Origin: Enterococcus silesiacus
GTDB lineage: Bacteria; Bacillota; Bacilli; Lactobacillales; Enterococcaceae
Length of the DNA stretch: 64,000 nt
Assembly: GCA_001465115.1 (NCBI GenBank)
Contig: CP013614.1
Location: 806,001 to 870,000, forward strand
Direction of reading: 5' to 3'
The stretch's first letter is position 1, and each line of letters begins with the position of its first letter. A model generated the notes under the pieces. The model made no database searches, was not told the origin of the DNA, and worked only from the letters and a program-made list of their open reading frames with translations. A program made the translations under genes and the position numbers. Below, piece after piece: positions 1-7,921 of this stretch.

Positions 1-430
1 ATTTCAAGTAGAAGTTAAGGATAGAAATGAAGCATTTCAACGGTTAGCGAAAGAATTAAGAGAAAAACAGTTTATTACAGATGATTTTCTTGAACAGATT
101 ATTGAAAGAGAGGAGCGTTTTCCAACAGGACTTCCTGTTACGAATATTGGTGTTGCAATTCCGCACACTGACAGTGACTATGTAAAAAAATCGCAAATTG
201 CTTTTATGTCTTTGAAAGAACCCATCACATTTTTTGAAATGGGTACTGCTGATAAACCAGTTGATGTTCATATGATTTTCATGCTGGCGTTAAAAGAACC
301 GCATGAACAATTGGAAATGTTGCAAAAGCTGATTGGGATGATTCAACAGCCGGAAATAATGGGAAAGCTATATCATTGTCAATCAAAACCAGAATTCATT
401 CAAATTATTCATGATGCTGGCTTAGCGTAA
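1..430 (+). CDS. Galactitol-type PTS IIA subunit (5' end missing)
   Basis: Phosphocarrier IIA protein of the fructose/galactitol IIA fold, which passes phosphate from HPr to the partner IIB subunit in the cytoplasm. The frame is open from base 2 with no start codon in the window, so the N-terminus lies upstream; about 142 residues are visible. The likely phosphorylated histidine is in an AIPHTD motif at visible residue 55. The IIC gene follows after 18 bases and IIB after that, so these are separate subunits of one transporter. The family call is secure; the sugar is not known. Confidence 0.9.
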   Translation, partial: FQVEVKDRNEAFQRLAKELREKQFITDDFLEQIIEREERFPTGLPVTNIGVAIPHTDSDYVKKSQIAFMSLKEPITFFEMGTADKPVDVHMIFMLALKEPHEQLEMLQKLIGMIQQPEIMGKLYHCQSKPEFIQIIHDAGLA

Positions 431-448
431 AGAAATGGAGGAAATAAT

Positions 449-1786
449 ATGTTAGATGCGTTACAGTGGTTTGTTGACTTGGGTGCAATCGTCGTTTTAC
501 CAATCTTGATTTTTGTGTTTGGTATGATTCTTGGAACAAAACCGGCTAAAGCTTTTACATCTGCTTTGACAGTCGGTGTAGGGTTTGTAGGGTTGAATTT
601 GGTGATTGATTTATTGAGCAGTAGTTTAGGGCCCGCGGCACAAGCGATGGTTGAGCGTTTTGGTCTAAATTTGACAACTATCGATGTGGGCTGGCCGGCG
701 GCTGCCGCAATTTCATATGGAACTGTTTTAGGAAGTTTGGCCATTCCTATTGGCGTGTTACTAAATGTGGGATTGATTATTTTGGGGTTAACGAAGACCT
801 TGAATGTTGATATTTGGAATTTTTGGCATGGTGCGTTTATTGCTTCTTTAGTTTACGCATTAACCGGAAATTTTGCGATTGGAATCGCAGCAACAGTTGT
901 TTACATGATGATGATTTTATTGTTTGGCGATATTCTAGGCCCAGTTGTAAAAAAATTCTATGGTTTTCCTAATATTACATTTCCGCATGGCACTGCGGCA
1001 CCAGGCTTTATCTTTGCAATACCGATGAATTGGCTATTTGATCGTATTCCAGGCATCAAAAATTGGAAGGCAGATCCTGAAACGATCCAAAAACGTTTTG
1101 GTATTTTCGGCGATTCGACGGTGATGGGCTTTCTGATCGGCTTAGTGATTGGTCTTTTTGCAGGATATGATGTTGCTGGAGTTTTACAACTAGCCGTTAA
1201 AACAGGTGCTGTGATGGTGTTGATGCCGAAAATGGTTGCACTTTTGATGGAAGGATTGACGCCAATTTCAGAAGCAGCTAATGAATTTGTCAAGAAGCGT
1301 TTTCCTGGAAGAGAATTATATATTGGGATGGATGCTGCATTATCAGTAGGACATCCAGCCGTTCTGTCTTCTTCCCTGTTATTAGTACCAATCACAATTT
1401 TATTAGCAGTTATTTTGCCAGGAAATACAACCTTGCCGTTTGGAGATCTTGCAACGATTCCTTTCTTAGTTTGTTTAATGGCTGCTGTTTTCGCTGGAAA
1501 CATCGTTCGAACGGTAATCGCAGGTTCAATCTATATGGTAAGTATTCTTTATATCACGTCTTGGGTCGCTCCACTTGTTACGATGTCAGCTAAGGCAGCA
1601 AACTTTGATCTACAAGGAAATTCAAGTATTACAGCACTTGCTGAAGGTGGCTTATGGACGACATGGATGTACGTTGGTCTGACCAAACTATTAAGCTGGG
1701 GCGGTTTAGCCATCATAGGAGTAGTTGTACTATGTGGAATGATTTATGTGAATAAAATTTTACCCAAAAGACAAGTAAACAAATAA
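449..1786 (+). CDS. Galactitol-type PTS IIC permease
   Basis: Membrane permease subunit (445 residues) of a galactitol-family PTS; it moves the sugar or polyol across the membrane while IIB phosphorylates it. The protein is strongly hydrophobic with many membrane spans and has the family's conserved FPHGTAAPGF stretch near residue 180. A GGAGG ribosome site precedes the ATG. It lies between IIA and IIB in one operon. Galactitol-family IIC proteins also serve other polyols and pentoses, so the substrate is inferred only to family level. Confidence 0.92.
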   Translation: MLDALQWFVDLGAIVVLPILIFVFGMILGTKPAKAFTSALTVGVGFVGLNLVIDLLSSSLGPAAQAMVERFGLNLTTIDVGWPAAAAISYGTVLGSLAIPIGVLLNVGLIILGLTKTLNVDIWNFWHGAFIASLVYALTGNFAIGIAATVVYMMMILLFGDILGPVVKKFYGFPNITFPHGTAAPGFIFAIPMNWLFDRIPGIKNWKADPETIQKRFGIFGDSTVMGFLIGLVIGLFAGYDVAGVLQLAVKTGAVMVLMPKMVALLMEGLTPISEAANEFVKKRFPGRELYIGMDAALSVGHPAVLSSSLLLVPITILLAVILPGNTTLPFGDLATIPFLVCLMAAVFAGNIVRTVIAGSIYMVSILYITSWVAPLVTMSAKAANFDLQGNSSITALAEGGLWTTWMYVGLTKLLSWGGLAIIGVVVLCGMIYVNKILPKRQVNK

Positions 1787-1810
1787 ACGAAATGAGAGGA
1801 AGTATAGACG

Positions 1811-2095
1811 ATGAAAAAAATGTTGATCATGTGTGGTACTGGTGTAGCTACTTCTACAATCGTAACAAACAAAGTGAAAGAATGGTTGAAAGCAAAAGGG
1901 TACGAAAATGATGTACGATTATATCAATCAAAAGTCGCTGATGAGATGAACCGAATTGATGATTATGACATTATTGTTAGTACAACGGTCGTTCCAGATA
2001 AAATCAAAGATAAAATCATCATGGGCTTACCGCTATTAACAGGAATGGGAACTGAGGAAATGTATCAAGAAATTGAAGCTAAAATCAAAGAATAG
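1811..2095 (+). CDS. Galactitol-type PTS IIB subunit
   Basis: Small cytoplasmic IIB protein (94 residues, usual length) that takes phosphate from IIA and gives it to the incoming sugar. The N-terminal CGTGVATST loop holds the phospho-cysteine at residue 8. It sits 24 bases after the IIC gene and 11 bases before the aldolase gene, so it is cotranscribed with both. The active-site loop makes the family call secure. Confidence 0.93.
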   Translation: MKKMLIMCGTGVATSTIVTNKVKEWLKAKGYENDVRLYQSKVADEMNRIDDYDIIVSTTVVPDKIKDKIIMGLPLLTGMGTEEMYQEIEAKIKE

Positions 2096-2106
2096 GAGGG
2101 ATTGCT

Positions 2107-2934
2107 TTGTTAGTTACATCTAAAGAATTATTTGAACAGGCTCAAAAAGAACAATTTGCTATTCCCGCTACTAATTTTTTTGACTTAGATTCAGCACGAG
2201 CATATGTGAGCGTGGCTGAACGTATGAATAAGCCTTTAATTCTTGCTTTTGCACAGGCACATATGGATATGATGTCATTAGAAGAGGCCGCTTTGATTGG
2301 AAACTATTTAGCAAAAAAAGCAAAAGTACCGGTGGTCTTACATTTAGATCATGGACAAAATGAAGCGATTATAAAACAAGCCATAGAATTAGGATTTTCA
2401 TCCGTCATGATCGATGCGTCCCTTGATCCATTTGCAGAAAACGTTCGTCGTTCCAAAGCAATTACAGATTATGCTCATGAAAGAGGCGTCGTTGTTGAAG
2501 CAGAAATCGGGTTTGTCGGTTCTGGTGTGAATTATGAAAATCACGACCACAGCGATTCCATATACACCGAGGTAAAAGATGCGATGCGCTTTGTTGAAGA
2601 GACCAATGTAGATTCTTTAGCTGTTTCGATTGGAACAGCTCACGGGTTTTATAAAGGAACACCCAAAATTAGTTTTGAACGCTTGGCAGAACTTCAAAAG
2701 GCTGTAAAAATACCGCTCGTATTACATGGAGGTTCTTCTTCAGGCGATGATAACTTACATCGATGTGCCACAGAAGGAATCAGTAAAATCAATATATTTA
2801 CTGACTTTATTACGGCAGCAATGAAAACGATCGAAGAAGAGAATCCTACCGATTATTTTCAATTAAAAAAAGAGGCCAATCAGGCAATGGAAAAAACATT
2901 GGAACATTACTTTACAGTATTTTCAACTAAATAA
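2107..2934 (+). CDS. Class II fructose/tagatose-bisphosphate-type aldolase
   Basis: Zinc-dependent class II aldolase of the GatY/KbaY/FbaA family (275 residues), cleaving a ketose phosphate to DHAP plus an aldehyde. Visible signatures are HLDHGQN (metal-binding His, about residues 78-84), VEAEIGFVG, GTAHGFYKG and the phosphate-binding LHGGSSSG. It starts at TTG (2107) behind a strong AGGAGGG site. Its place behind a polyol-type PTS and before a TIM-like isomerase suggests it splits the phosphorylated product of that PTS. Tagatose-1,6-bisphosphate is the family default; another ketose phosphate is possible. Confidence 0.88.
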   Translation: MLVTSKELFEQAQKEQFAIPATNFFDLDSARAYVSVAERMNKPLILAFAQAHMDMMSLEEAALIGNYLAKKAKVPVVLHLDHGQNEAIIKQAIELGFSSVMIDASLDPFAENVRRSKAITDYAHERGVVVEAEIGFVGSGVNYENHDHSDSIYTEVKDAMRFVEETNVDSLAVSIGTAHGFYKGTPKISFERLAELQKAVKIPLVLHGGSSSGDDNLHRCATEGISKINIFTDFITAAMKTIEEENPTDYFQLKKEANQAMEKTLEHYFTVFSTK

Positions 2935-2948
2935 AAGAGGTGATCATT

Positions 2949-3650
2949 TTGAAAAAAAGAACAGTTCGAGCGCCATTTTTCTGTGTGAATCCCAAAGCAT
3001 ATTTATATGGGGATGCAGCTTTAAAATTAGCGAAAGAGGCAGATGAACTTGCCGAAAAATATGATATAGATATTTTTTTCACGGTTCAGTATGTTGATGC
3101 CTATCGCATTGCCCAAGCAACAAAACACTTGATCATTACGGTGCAACATATGGATGGGTTAACCGTGGGACCAGGTATGGGCTACATTTTACCAGAAGGG
3201 CTTGTAGAGGCAGGTGTGCAAGCAACATTTTTGAACCATGCTGAACATCCTGTTGGAATCAATCAACTAGTCACTATCATGAAACGAGCGAAAGAGCTAG
3301 GAGTCTTAGTGATTGCCTGTGCAGATTCAATTGTAGAAGCACAAGCCATTGCGACACTCAAACCTGATGTAATGGTTTGTGAGCCAACAGCATTGATTGG
3401 AACTGGGAATACTAGTGATAGTTCATATATGAAACAAACGAATGAAGCCGTAAAATCTGTTTCACCTAAAACATTTGTACTTCAAGCCGCAGGTATCAGC
3501 ACCATTGAAGATGTTCGGCAAGCGATAGAATCCGGGGCAGATGGCACGGGCGGGACAAGCGGGATCGTGTGTGCGAAAGATCCTCTTCAAACATTGCGTG
3601 ATATGGTGGAAGCAGTTGCTAAAGTCAGAGCAGAGTCAAAGGAGCAATAA
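2949..3650 (+). CDS. Triose-phosphate isomerase-like protein
   Basis: TIM-barrel isomerase resembling short (archaeal-length) triose-phosphate isomerases. Visible are the N-terminal NPK (substrate lysine), LNHAEHP (equivalent of the catalytic-His motif), CEP (catalytic Glu) and GTGGTSG (phosphate-binding loop). A GTG at 2940 extends the frame, but the AGAGGTGAT ribosome site at 2936-2944 overlaps it, so TTG at 2949 is the better start (233 residues). It follows the aldolase by 14 bases. It may convert DHAP from the aldolase, or isomerise a tetrose or pentose phosphate as TIM-like EryH proteins do. It is unlikely to be the housekeeping glycolytic enzyme. Confidence 0.8.
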   Translation: MKKRTVRAPFFCVNPKAYLYGDAALKLAKEADELAEKYDIDIFFTVQYVDAYRIAQATKHLIITVQHMDGLTVGPGMGYILPEGLVEAGVQATFLNHAEHPVGINQLVTIMKRAKELGVLVIACADSIVEAQAIATLKPDVMVCEPTALIGTGNTSDSSYMKQTNEAVKSVSPKTFVLQAAGISTIEDVRQAIESGADGTGGTSGIVCAKDPLQTLRDMVEAVAKVRAESKEQ

Positions 3651-3653
3651 AGA

Positions 3654-4169
3654 ATGAAGACATATACGAAGGATTTAAGTTTAACCTCTAATGGACAACG
3701 TGTGAGTTATCATAATATCACTGAAGTGGTGAAACAAGCTGTTAAGGAAAGTGAGATAGCAAACGGAATATGCGTAGTTCAGTCCCCTCATACGACCTGT
3801 TCAGTAATTTTTGAAGAATTTGTTCACGATTTAGATTTCAATGGAGATGAATTTTTACAAGTGGATTTAAATCGAATTCTAGACAAGATCATTCCTAGGG
3901 AGTTGTCAGAAGAAACAAATTATCGTTATCCAGGTCCTAAGCATCTTGACTTTCTAATGAGCTTGGATGATCCAAATTATCCAAGTGATCCTGGTACGAT
4001 TCTAAATGGAGATGCTCATATTCGTGCTTCTTTATTTGGCTCAAGTGAAACCTTTATTATCAAAGAAACGGCGCTTCAAATCGGATCAGTTGGTTATATC
4101 TATTTTATAGACTTTGATCAAAATCGTAAACGAAATCGAAAATGTCAGTTGATGATAATAGGGGAATAA
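3654..4169 (+). CDS. YjbQ-family protein (UPF0047)
   Basis: Protein of the YjbQ/UPF0047 family (171 residues), often labelled secondary thiamine-phosphate synthase from weak in vivo activity of the E. coli member. The family signatures HTTCSV (about residues 46-51) and GDAHIRASLFGSSETF (about residues 124-139) are intact. It lies 3 bases after the TIM-like gene and is the last gene before a strong terminator, so it belongs to the sugar operon. This context suggests a role in handling the sugar phosphate rather than thiamine synthesis; that is inference. Confidence 0.8.
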   Translation: MKTYTKDLSLTSNGQRVSYHNITEVVKQAVKESEIANGICVVQSPHTTCSVIFEEFVHDLDFNGDEFLQVDLNRILDKIIPRELSEETNYRYPGPKHLDFLMSLDDPNYPSDPGTILNGDAHIRASLFGSSETFIIKETALQIGSVGYIYFIDFDQNRKRNRKCQLMIIGE

Positions 4170-4265
4170 ATAGTTATAGAGGGAAGGCTATGTAGGATTA
4201 ACGGGCAACGCAATTATGCTCACCTTGTTGCTTTAAGCTACTTTTATGAACGTGTATTGAACTTA

Positions 4266-4307
4266 GAGAACAACAAAACGAAAATTCGTTTTGTTGTTCT
4301 CTTTTTT
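4266..4307 (+). terminator. Rho-independent terminator of the gat-type operon
   Basis: A perfect 16-base inverted repeat (4267-4282 and 4285-4300) with a two-base loop is followed by a T run. It lies about 100 bases after the yjbQ stop codon and closes the operon. Confidence 0.85.
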
Positions 4308-4320
4308 GATTATAAGATGT

Positions 4321-4343
4321 ATAACAATGTTCGCTATTGTTAT
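4321..4343. promoter_or_regulatory. Inverted repeat ATAACAAT-N7-ATTGTTAT, candidate GntR site
   Basis: A perfect 8-base inverted repeat with a 7-base spacer in the 344-base gap between yjbQ and the GntR gene. The half-site ATTGTTAT recurs at 4476-4483, over the regulator's own promoter, and in variant form (ATTGTCAT) upstream of the mannose-type PTS. It may be an upstream operator; no binding data can be inferred beyond the motif sharing. Confidence 0.4.
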
Positions 4344-4451
4344 ACTAAAAAAAGAGTGTCAAGAATTAGTGGTAATTCGATTTAAAACGCAAGCATATAG
4401 CTTTTTTTATAAAAATAATCGATTTGAAATAAATTTCAGATATAAAATGTC

Positions 4452-4489
4452 TTGTAATAAATATGGTGATGTGCTATTGTTATGACAAT
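4452..4489 (+). promoter_or_regulatory. Promoter of the GntR gene with overlapping operator
   Basis: A -35-like TTGTAA (4452-4457) and -10-like TATTGT (4475-4480) are separated by 17 bases. The palindrome ATTGT-TATG-ACAAT (4476-4489) overlaps the -10, as expected for an autorepressor. The GntR start codon is 25 bases downstream. The rest of the 4170-4513 gap holds only the terminator and the inverted repeat listed separately. Confidence 0.5.
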
Positions 4490-4513
4490 GAGATGTGAAC
4501 GGAAGGTGAAACA

Positions 4514-5221
4514 ATGAATGACAACAGACTACCCTTATATATTCAAATCGCTAGCGATTTAAAATTTAAGATTCATTCTGGAGAGTGGGAAGTTGAAGAT
4601 CAGATTCCAACAGAGTTTGAGTTGTGCAATATTTATGATGTCAGTCGTATTACCATTCGAAAAGCAATTGACCAACTCGTCAACGAAGGTCTTCTATACC
4701 GAAAACGTGCAGTAGGGACTTTTGTCCAATCAAAAGAGCCTGAAGTTAAAGAGATAACAGTAAAAAGTTTTACTCAAGAAATGAATGATCTCGGTCGGAA
4801 AGTACACACGTTAAAAGCTCATATAGAAAAAAAGACTGCTTCTGCTAAGATCGCTAATTTTCTAAATATTAAAGAAGGGGATCCAGTTCTAAACTTACAG
4901 CGAGTTTTCGGAACAGAGGATCTAGCATTTGCATTTTTTGATACATATTTTACGTATGATCCAGATTTTTCAACAGATGCCGAAGAGTATTATGGTTCTT
5001 TTTACGAGTATTTGAAAACCTTTGACATTGTTGTCGATTCGATCAAAGAATATGTGGAAGCGATCGAGCCAAGTGAGCAATTAGTCGAGGCGTTAAAGAT
5101 CAATGAGCATACACCAATTTTAAAACGAGTAAGAATTACGCAACAGTTAGGGAAAGTGTTTCACGAGTATTCTGAGTGTTTTTACATTGGTAGCGAGTAT
5201 CGTTATTATGTAGAAGGCTAA
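4514..5221 (+). CDS. GntR-family transcriptional regulator with UTRA domain
   Basis: HutC/FarR-type GntR regulator (235 residues). The N-terminal winged helix (about residues 5-72) has the typical pattern with PTEFELCNIYDVSRITIRKA. The remaining residues form a UTRA effector domain that usually binds a sugar phosphate or similar ligand. It is divergent from nothing, lying between two sugar operons in the same direction, and shares an operator-like motif with the PTS promoter downstream. It most likely represses the mannose-type PTS operon and possibly itself. Confidence 0.9.
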   Translation: MNDNRLPLYIQIASDLKFKIHSGEWEVEDQIPTEFELCNIYDVSRITIRKAIDQLVNEGLLYRKRAVGTFVQSKEPEVKEITVKSFTQEMNDLGRKVHTLKAHIEKKTASAKIANFLNIKEGDPVLNLQRVFGTEDLAFAFFDTYFTYDPDFSTDAEEYYGSFYEYLKTFDIVVDSIKEYVEAIEPSEQLVEALKINEHTPILKRVRITQQLGKVFHEYSECFYIGSEYRYYVEG

Positions 5222-5245
5222 ATTTGATTAAATGAAAGTGTATTT

Positions 5246-5297
5246 CTGAAAACAGGAATATATTTTCTTTATAATATAATGTAATGACAATATGTCA
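5246..5297 (+). promoter_or_regulatory. Promoter and operator of the mannose-type PTS operon
   Basis: A clear -10 TATAAT (5270-5275) has a weak -35 (CTGAAA, 5246-5251) 18 bases upstream. Just downstream is the perfect palindrome TGACA-ATA-TGTCA (5285-5297), positioned to block transcription. Its ATGACAAT octamer is also in the palindrome over the GntR promoter (4482-4489), which supports control by that regulator. A GAGGAGG ribosome site follows. Confidence 0.55.
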
Positions 5298-5315
5298 ATA
5301 TGAGGAGGAAGAAAA

Positions 5316-5819
5316 ATGGCAATTTCATTTATTAGGATCGATGATCGAATTATTCATGGCCAAGTAGTGACACGATGGATGAGCGAACGAAAATGTGATG
5401 GTGTAGTAGCGGTGGACGATCCGTCAGCAAATAACCCAGTACTTGCAAAAATGTTGAAATCAGCAGTCCCTTCACCGTTAAAAGGATTTGTTTTAACAGA
5501 GGAAGAACTAATTAGAAAGTGGCCAAAAATTGTTGAAAGTAAACGACACTATTTTCTGATTGCTCGCTCACCCGAAACTTTAGTCAGAATTTTTGAAAGC
5601 GGTGTCGATTTTATTTCTGAGCATCAGGAGTTAAATGTCGGACCGATGAGTGTGAGAGATGGTGCAAAAAAATATGGGAAAAATCTAAGTATGATTCCAA
5701 CAGAAGAAGTGGCCTTTGATACGTTGCAAAAAAATGGGATGACGGTCTCGTTTCAGTTAGTGCCTGATTCTAAAAAGAAAACCTGGACGGAGCTTAAAGC
5801 TGAAGGAGGAGAAAGTTAA
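5316..5819 (+). CDS. Mannose-family PTS IIB subunit
   Basis: Cytoplasmic IIB protein of a mannose/fructose/sorbose-family PTS (167 residues). The phospho-histidine is in DDRIIHGQV (His14), the hallmark of the family. It accepts phosphate from the IIA encoded three genes later and phosphorylates sugar entering through IIC/IID. Its stop codon overlaps the IIC start by one base, indicating translational coupling. First gene of the operon. Confidence 0.94.
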   Translation: MAISFIRIDDRIIHGQVVTRWMSERKCDGVVAVDDPSANNPVLAKMLKSAVPSPLKGFVLTEEELIRKWPKIVESKRHYFLIARSPETLVRIFESGVDFISEHQELNVGPMSVRDGAKKYGKNLSMIPTEEVAFDTLQKNGMTVSFQLVPDSKKKTWTELKAEGGES

Positions 5820-6634
5820 TGGATGGGACATTGTTATTACAGGCCATTGCAATTTCGGTCTTTTGCTACCTTGGTGCGTTATCGACACCTTGGCTGTTAG
5901 GACTAACAGGTGGTTGGTATACGATCACTAGACCACTTGTTTCGGGAATGATTGTAGGACTTATTTTAGGTGATTTAAAACAAGGAATATTGATAGGGGT
6001 CGCAATTCAGACCGTCTATATAGCAATGGTAACCCCTGGTGGACAAATGCCAGCTGATTTGAACTTTGTGGCCTTTCCGGCAATTGCTTTAGCCATGTTG
6101 TCCAATGCAAGTACTGAAGTTGCTGTCACACTTGCGACAACCATTGGTGTTCTTGGTACCATCGTATTTAATCTATATCAGGTTGTTAACTCTTTTTGGA
6201 ATCATCGGGCAGTCGCTGCGATTCAAGAAGGTGATTACCGTAAGTTTCGATTAAATGCAATTGCAGGACCGCAAGCAACAAACTTTATTTCTCGATTTGT
6301 CCCTTCATTTTTAGTAGTCTATTTCGGCTCAGGTTTTGCCAAATCTATGCTAGATTCAATGCCACAATATTTGATCGATGTCATGAGCTATTTAGGTGGC
6401 GTTTTACCAGCAATTGGAATTGCAATGTTATTGACAGCTGTTGTTAAAGAGAACTCATTATTTCTTTTCTTCTTATTAGGATTTGTCTGTATTGTCTTTT
6501 TGAATTTAAATATGATTGCGCTAACAATTATAGCGGCTGTGATTGCTTATCTATATTATACAGGTTCAAGCAAAAAGAGTGTTGTTATGTCAAATGGTGT
6601 GATAGATGAAGAAGATGACGAGGAGGAATTTTAA
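5819..6634 (+). CDS. Mannose-family PTS IIC permease
   Basis: Integral membrane IIC subunit (271 residues), highly hydrophobic, with the family-typical motif around VAIQTVYIAMVTPGG (about residues 61-75). It forms the sugar channel with IID. The C-terminus ends in an acidic tail (EEDDEEEF). IID follows after 2 bases. The mannose family also carries glucosamine, fructose-lysine and other substrates, so the sugar is not fixed. Confidence 0.92.
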   Translation: MDGTLLLQAIAISVFCYLGALSTPWLLGLTGGWYTITRPLVSGMIVGLILGDLKQGILIGVAIQTVYIAMVTPGGQMPADLNFVAFPAIALAMLSNASTEVAVTLATTIGVLGTIVFNLYQVVNSFWNHRAVAAIQEGDYRKFRLNAIAGPQATNFISRFVPSFLVVYFGSGFAKSMLDSMPQYLIDVMSYLGGVLPAIGIAMLLTAVVKENSLFLFFLLGFVCIVFLNLNMIALTIIAAVIAYLYYTGSSKKSVVMSNGVIDEEDDEEEF

Positions 6635-6636
6635 CG

Positions 6637-7455
6637 ATGGCTGAAAAAATACTAGATAAAAAAACATTAACGAAATCGTATCATAAGTGGATGATGTATA
6701 ACTTAGTTGCTATGAGTTTTGAGTTTTTAGAAGCAATGGGTTTTGCTCTTTCAATGGAGCCCATAGCAGATAAATTGTATAGCGATGAACCGGAAAAGAA
6801 AAAAGAAATGATGGAGCGTCACACGGCCTTTTATAATACCGAACCACAGGTTGGAGCTTTGATAAACGGAATTTCTGCTGGCTTGGAAGAACAAAAGGCT
6901 CTGGGAAACACTGGAATTACAGGTGAATTAATCAATAGTTTGAAGATTGGTTTAATGGGTCCTTTAGCTGGAATCGGTGATTCGATGGTACCAGGCATGT
7001 TGATTCCAATTTTACTTTCAATCGGAATGGGCTTATCGTCAAACGGCAGTATTTTAGGCGTTCTTTTCTACATTGTTGCCTATAACTGTATTATGTATTT
7101 TGGTTCTCGCTACCTATTTTTTAAAGGGTATGAACTTGGAGCAGAATCTGTTGATGTTTTTACAGGAGAAAAAGCGCAACAAATCACAAAAGCAATTACG
7201 GTATTGGGGATGACAGTAATTGGAGGTGTTGCGGCATCTTACGTAAAACTTGAAATACCTGCAAAATTTGCCTTAACTGGAACAGAGATCGACATTCAAG
7301 CCATTTTAGATGGGATTTTTCCTAAATTGGCACCACTCATGGTAATTTTCTTTTCTTGGTATTTGATGGCTAAAAAGAATGTCTCACCCGTTAAATTAAT
7401 TATGATCTATTTTGTGGTTGCATTTGCTGGTGTGGGATTAGCATACTTATTTTAA
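6637..7455 (+). CDS. Mannose-family PTS IID subunit
   Basis: IID subunit (272 residues) of the mannose-family PTS membrane complex. Typical features are the amphipathic N-terminus, a ERHTAFYNTEP stretch (about residues 60-70) and GLMGPLAGIGDS (about residues 108-119), followed by C-terminal membrane spans. IID is unique to this PTS family, which confirms the family. The gene lies directly after IIC with a GAGGAA ribosome site inside the IIC end. Confidence 0.94.
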   Translation: MAEKILDKKTLTKSYHKWMMYNLVAMSFEFLEAMGFALSMEPIADKLYSDEPEKKKEMMERHTAFYNTEPQVGALINGISAGLEEQKALGNTGITGELINSLKIGLMGPLAGIGDSMVPGMLIPILLSIGMGLSSNGSILGVLFYIVAYNCIMYFGSRYLFFKGYELGAESVDVFTGEKAQQITKAITVLGMTVIGGVAASYVKLEIPAKFALTGTEIDIQAILDGIFPKLAPLMVIFFSWYLMAKKNVSPVKLIMIYFVVAFAGVGLAYLF

Positions 7456-7504
7456 AAAATTGTAGGAATAATAGAACGACATTTCAAAAAGGAGAATGAA
7501 TAAA

Positions 7505-7921
7505 ATGAATGATCGAATCATTTTAGTCAGCCATTTAGGTTTAGCTACAGGCATGAAAAAGGCGCTGGAATTTATCGTCGGAGAGCAGTCTCAACTTCAT
7601 GCCGTAGAACTCGATGAAGCTGGAATCGAACATTTCAAAAAGAAACTTACCCTGTTACCAAATGATGGCCAATGTGATAGTACAATCCTTGTGAGTGATA
7701 TACCTTCAGGCTCACCGGGTGCAACAGCTTATAGCTATTTTGCTGAAAGTGGGGATGTCCGGCTATTAAGCGGAATGAATCTTCCTTTAGTACTGGATTT
7801 GGTTTTATCAAGTGCAATAAAACCAACAGAACAATTAATACCTGATGCAATCACTGCAGCAAAAGAAACAATTCAAGAGTATACGATCCATTCAACTGGA
7901 GAGACAGAAGATGACTTTTAA
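7505..7921 (+). CDS. Mannose-family PTS IIA subunit
   Basis: IIA phosphocarrier (138 residues) accepting phosphate from HPr. ATG 7505 is chosen over ATG 7496. The AAGGAG site at 7489-7494 is about 10 bases from 7505 but nearly abuts 7496, and with 7505 the catalytic histidine in ILVSHLGLA is residue 10, the canonical position. Other IIA motifs (SDIPSGSPGATAYSYF, GMNLPLVLDL) are present. The end overlaps the next gene by 11 bases. Having IIA at the end of the PTS set rather than at the start is a less common order. Confidence 0.92.
   Translation: MNDRIILVSHLGLATGMKKALEFIVGEQSQLHAVELDEAGIEHFKKKLTLLPNDGQCDSTILVSDIPSGSPGATAYSYFAESGDVRLLSGMNLPLVLDLVLSSAIKPTEQLIPDAITAAKETIQEYTIHSTGETEDDF

Noticed and set aside
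958..1503. Long antisense ORF of 181 residues
   Set aside because: Shadow of the IIC gene; composition is biased and no family is recognisable.
4291..4485. 64-residue ORF between yjbQ and the GntR gene
   Set aside because: It starts inside a terminator, has no ribosome site and overlaps the GntR promoter and operator.
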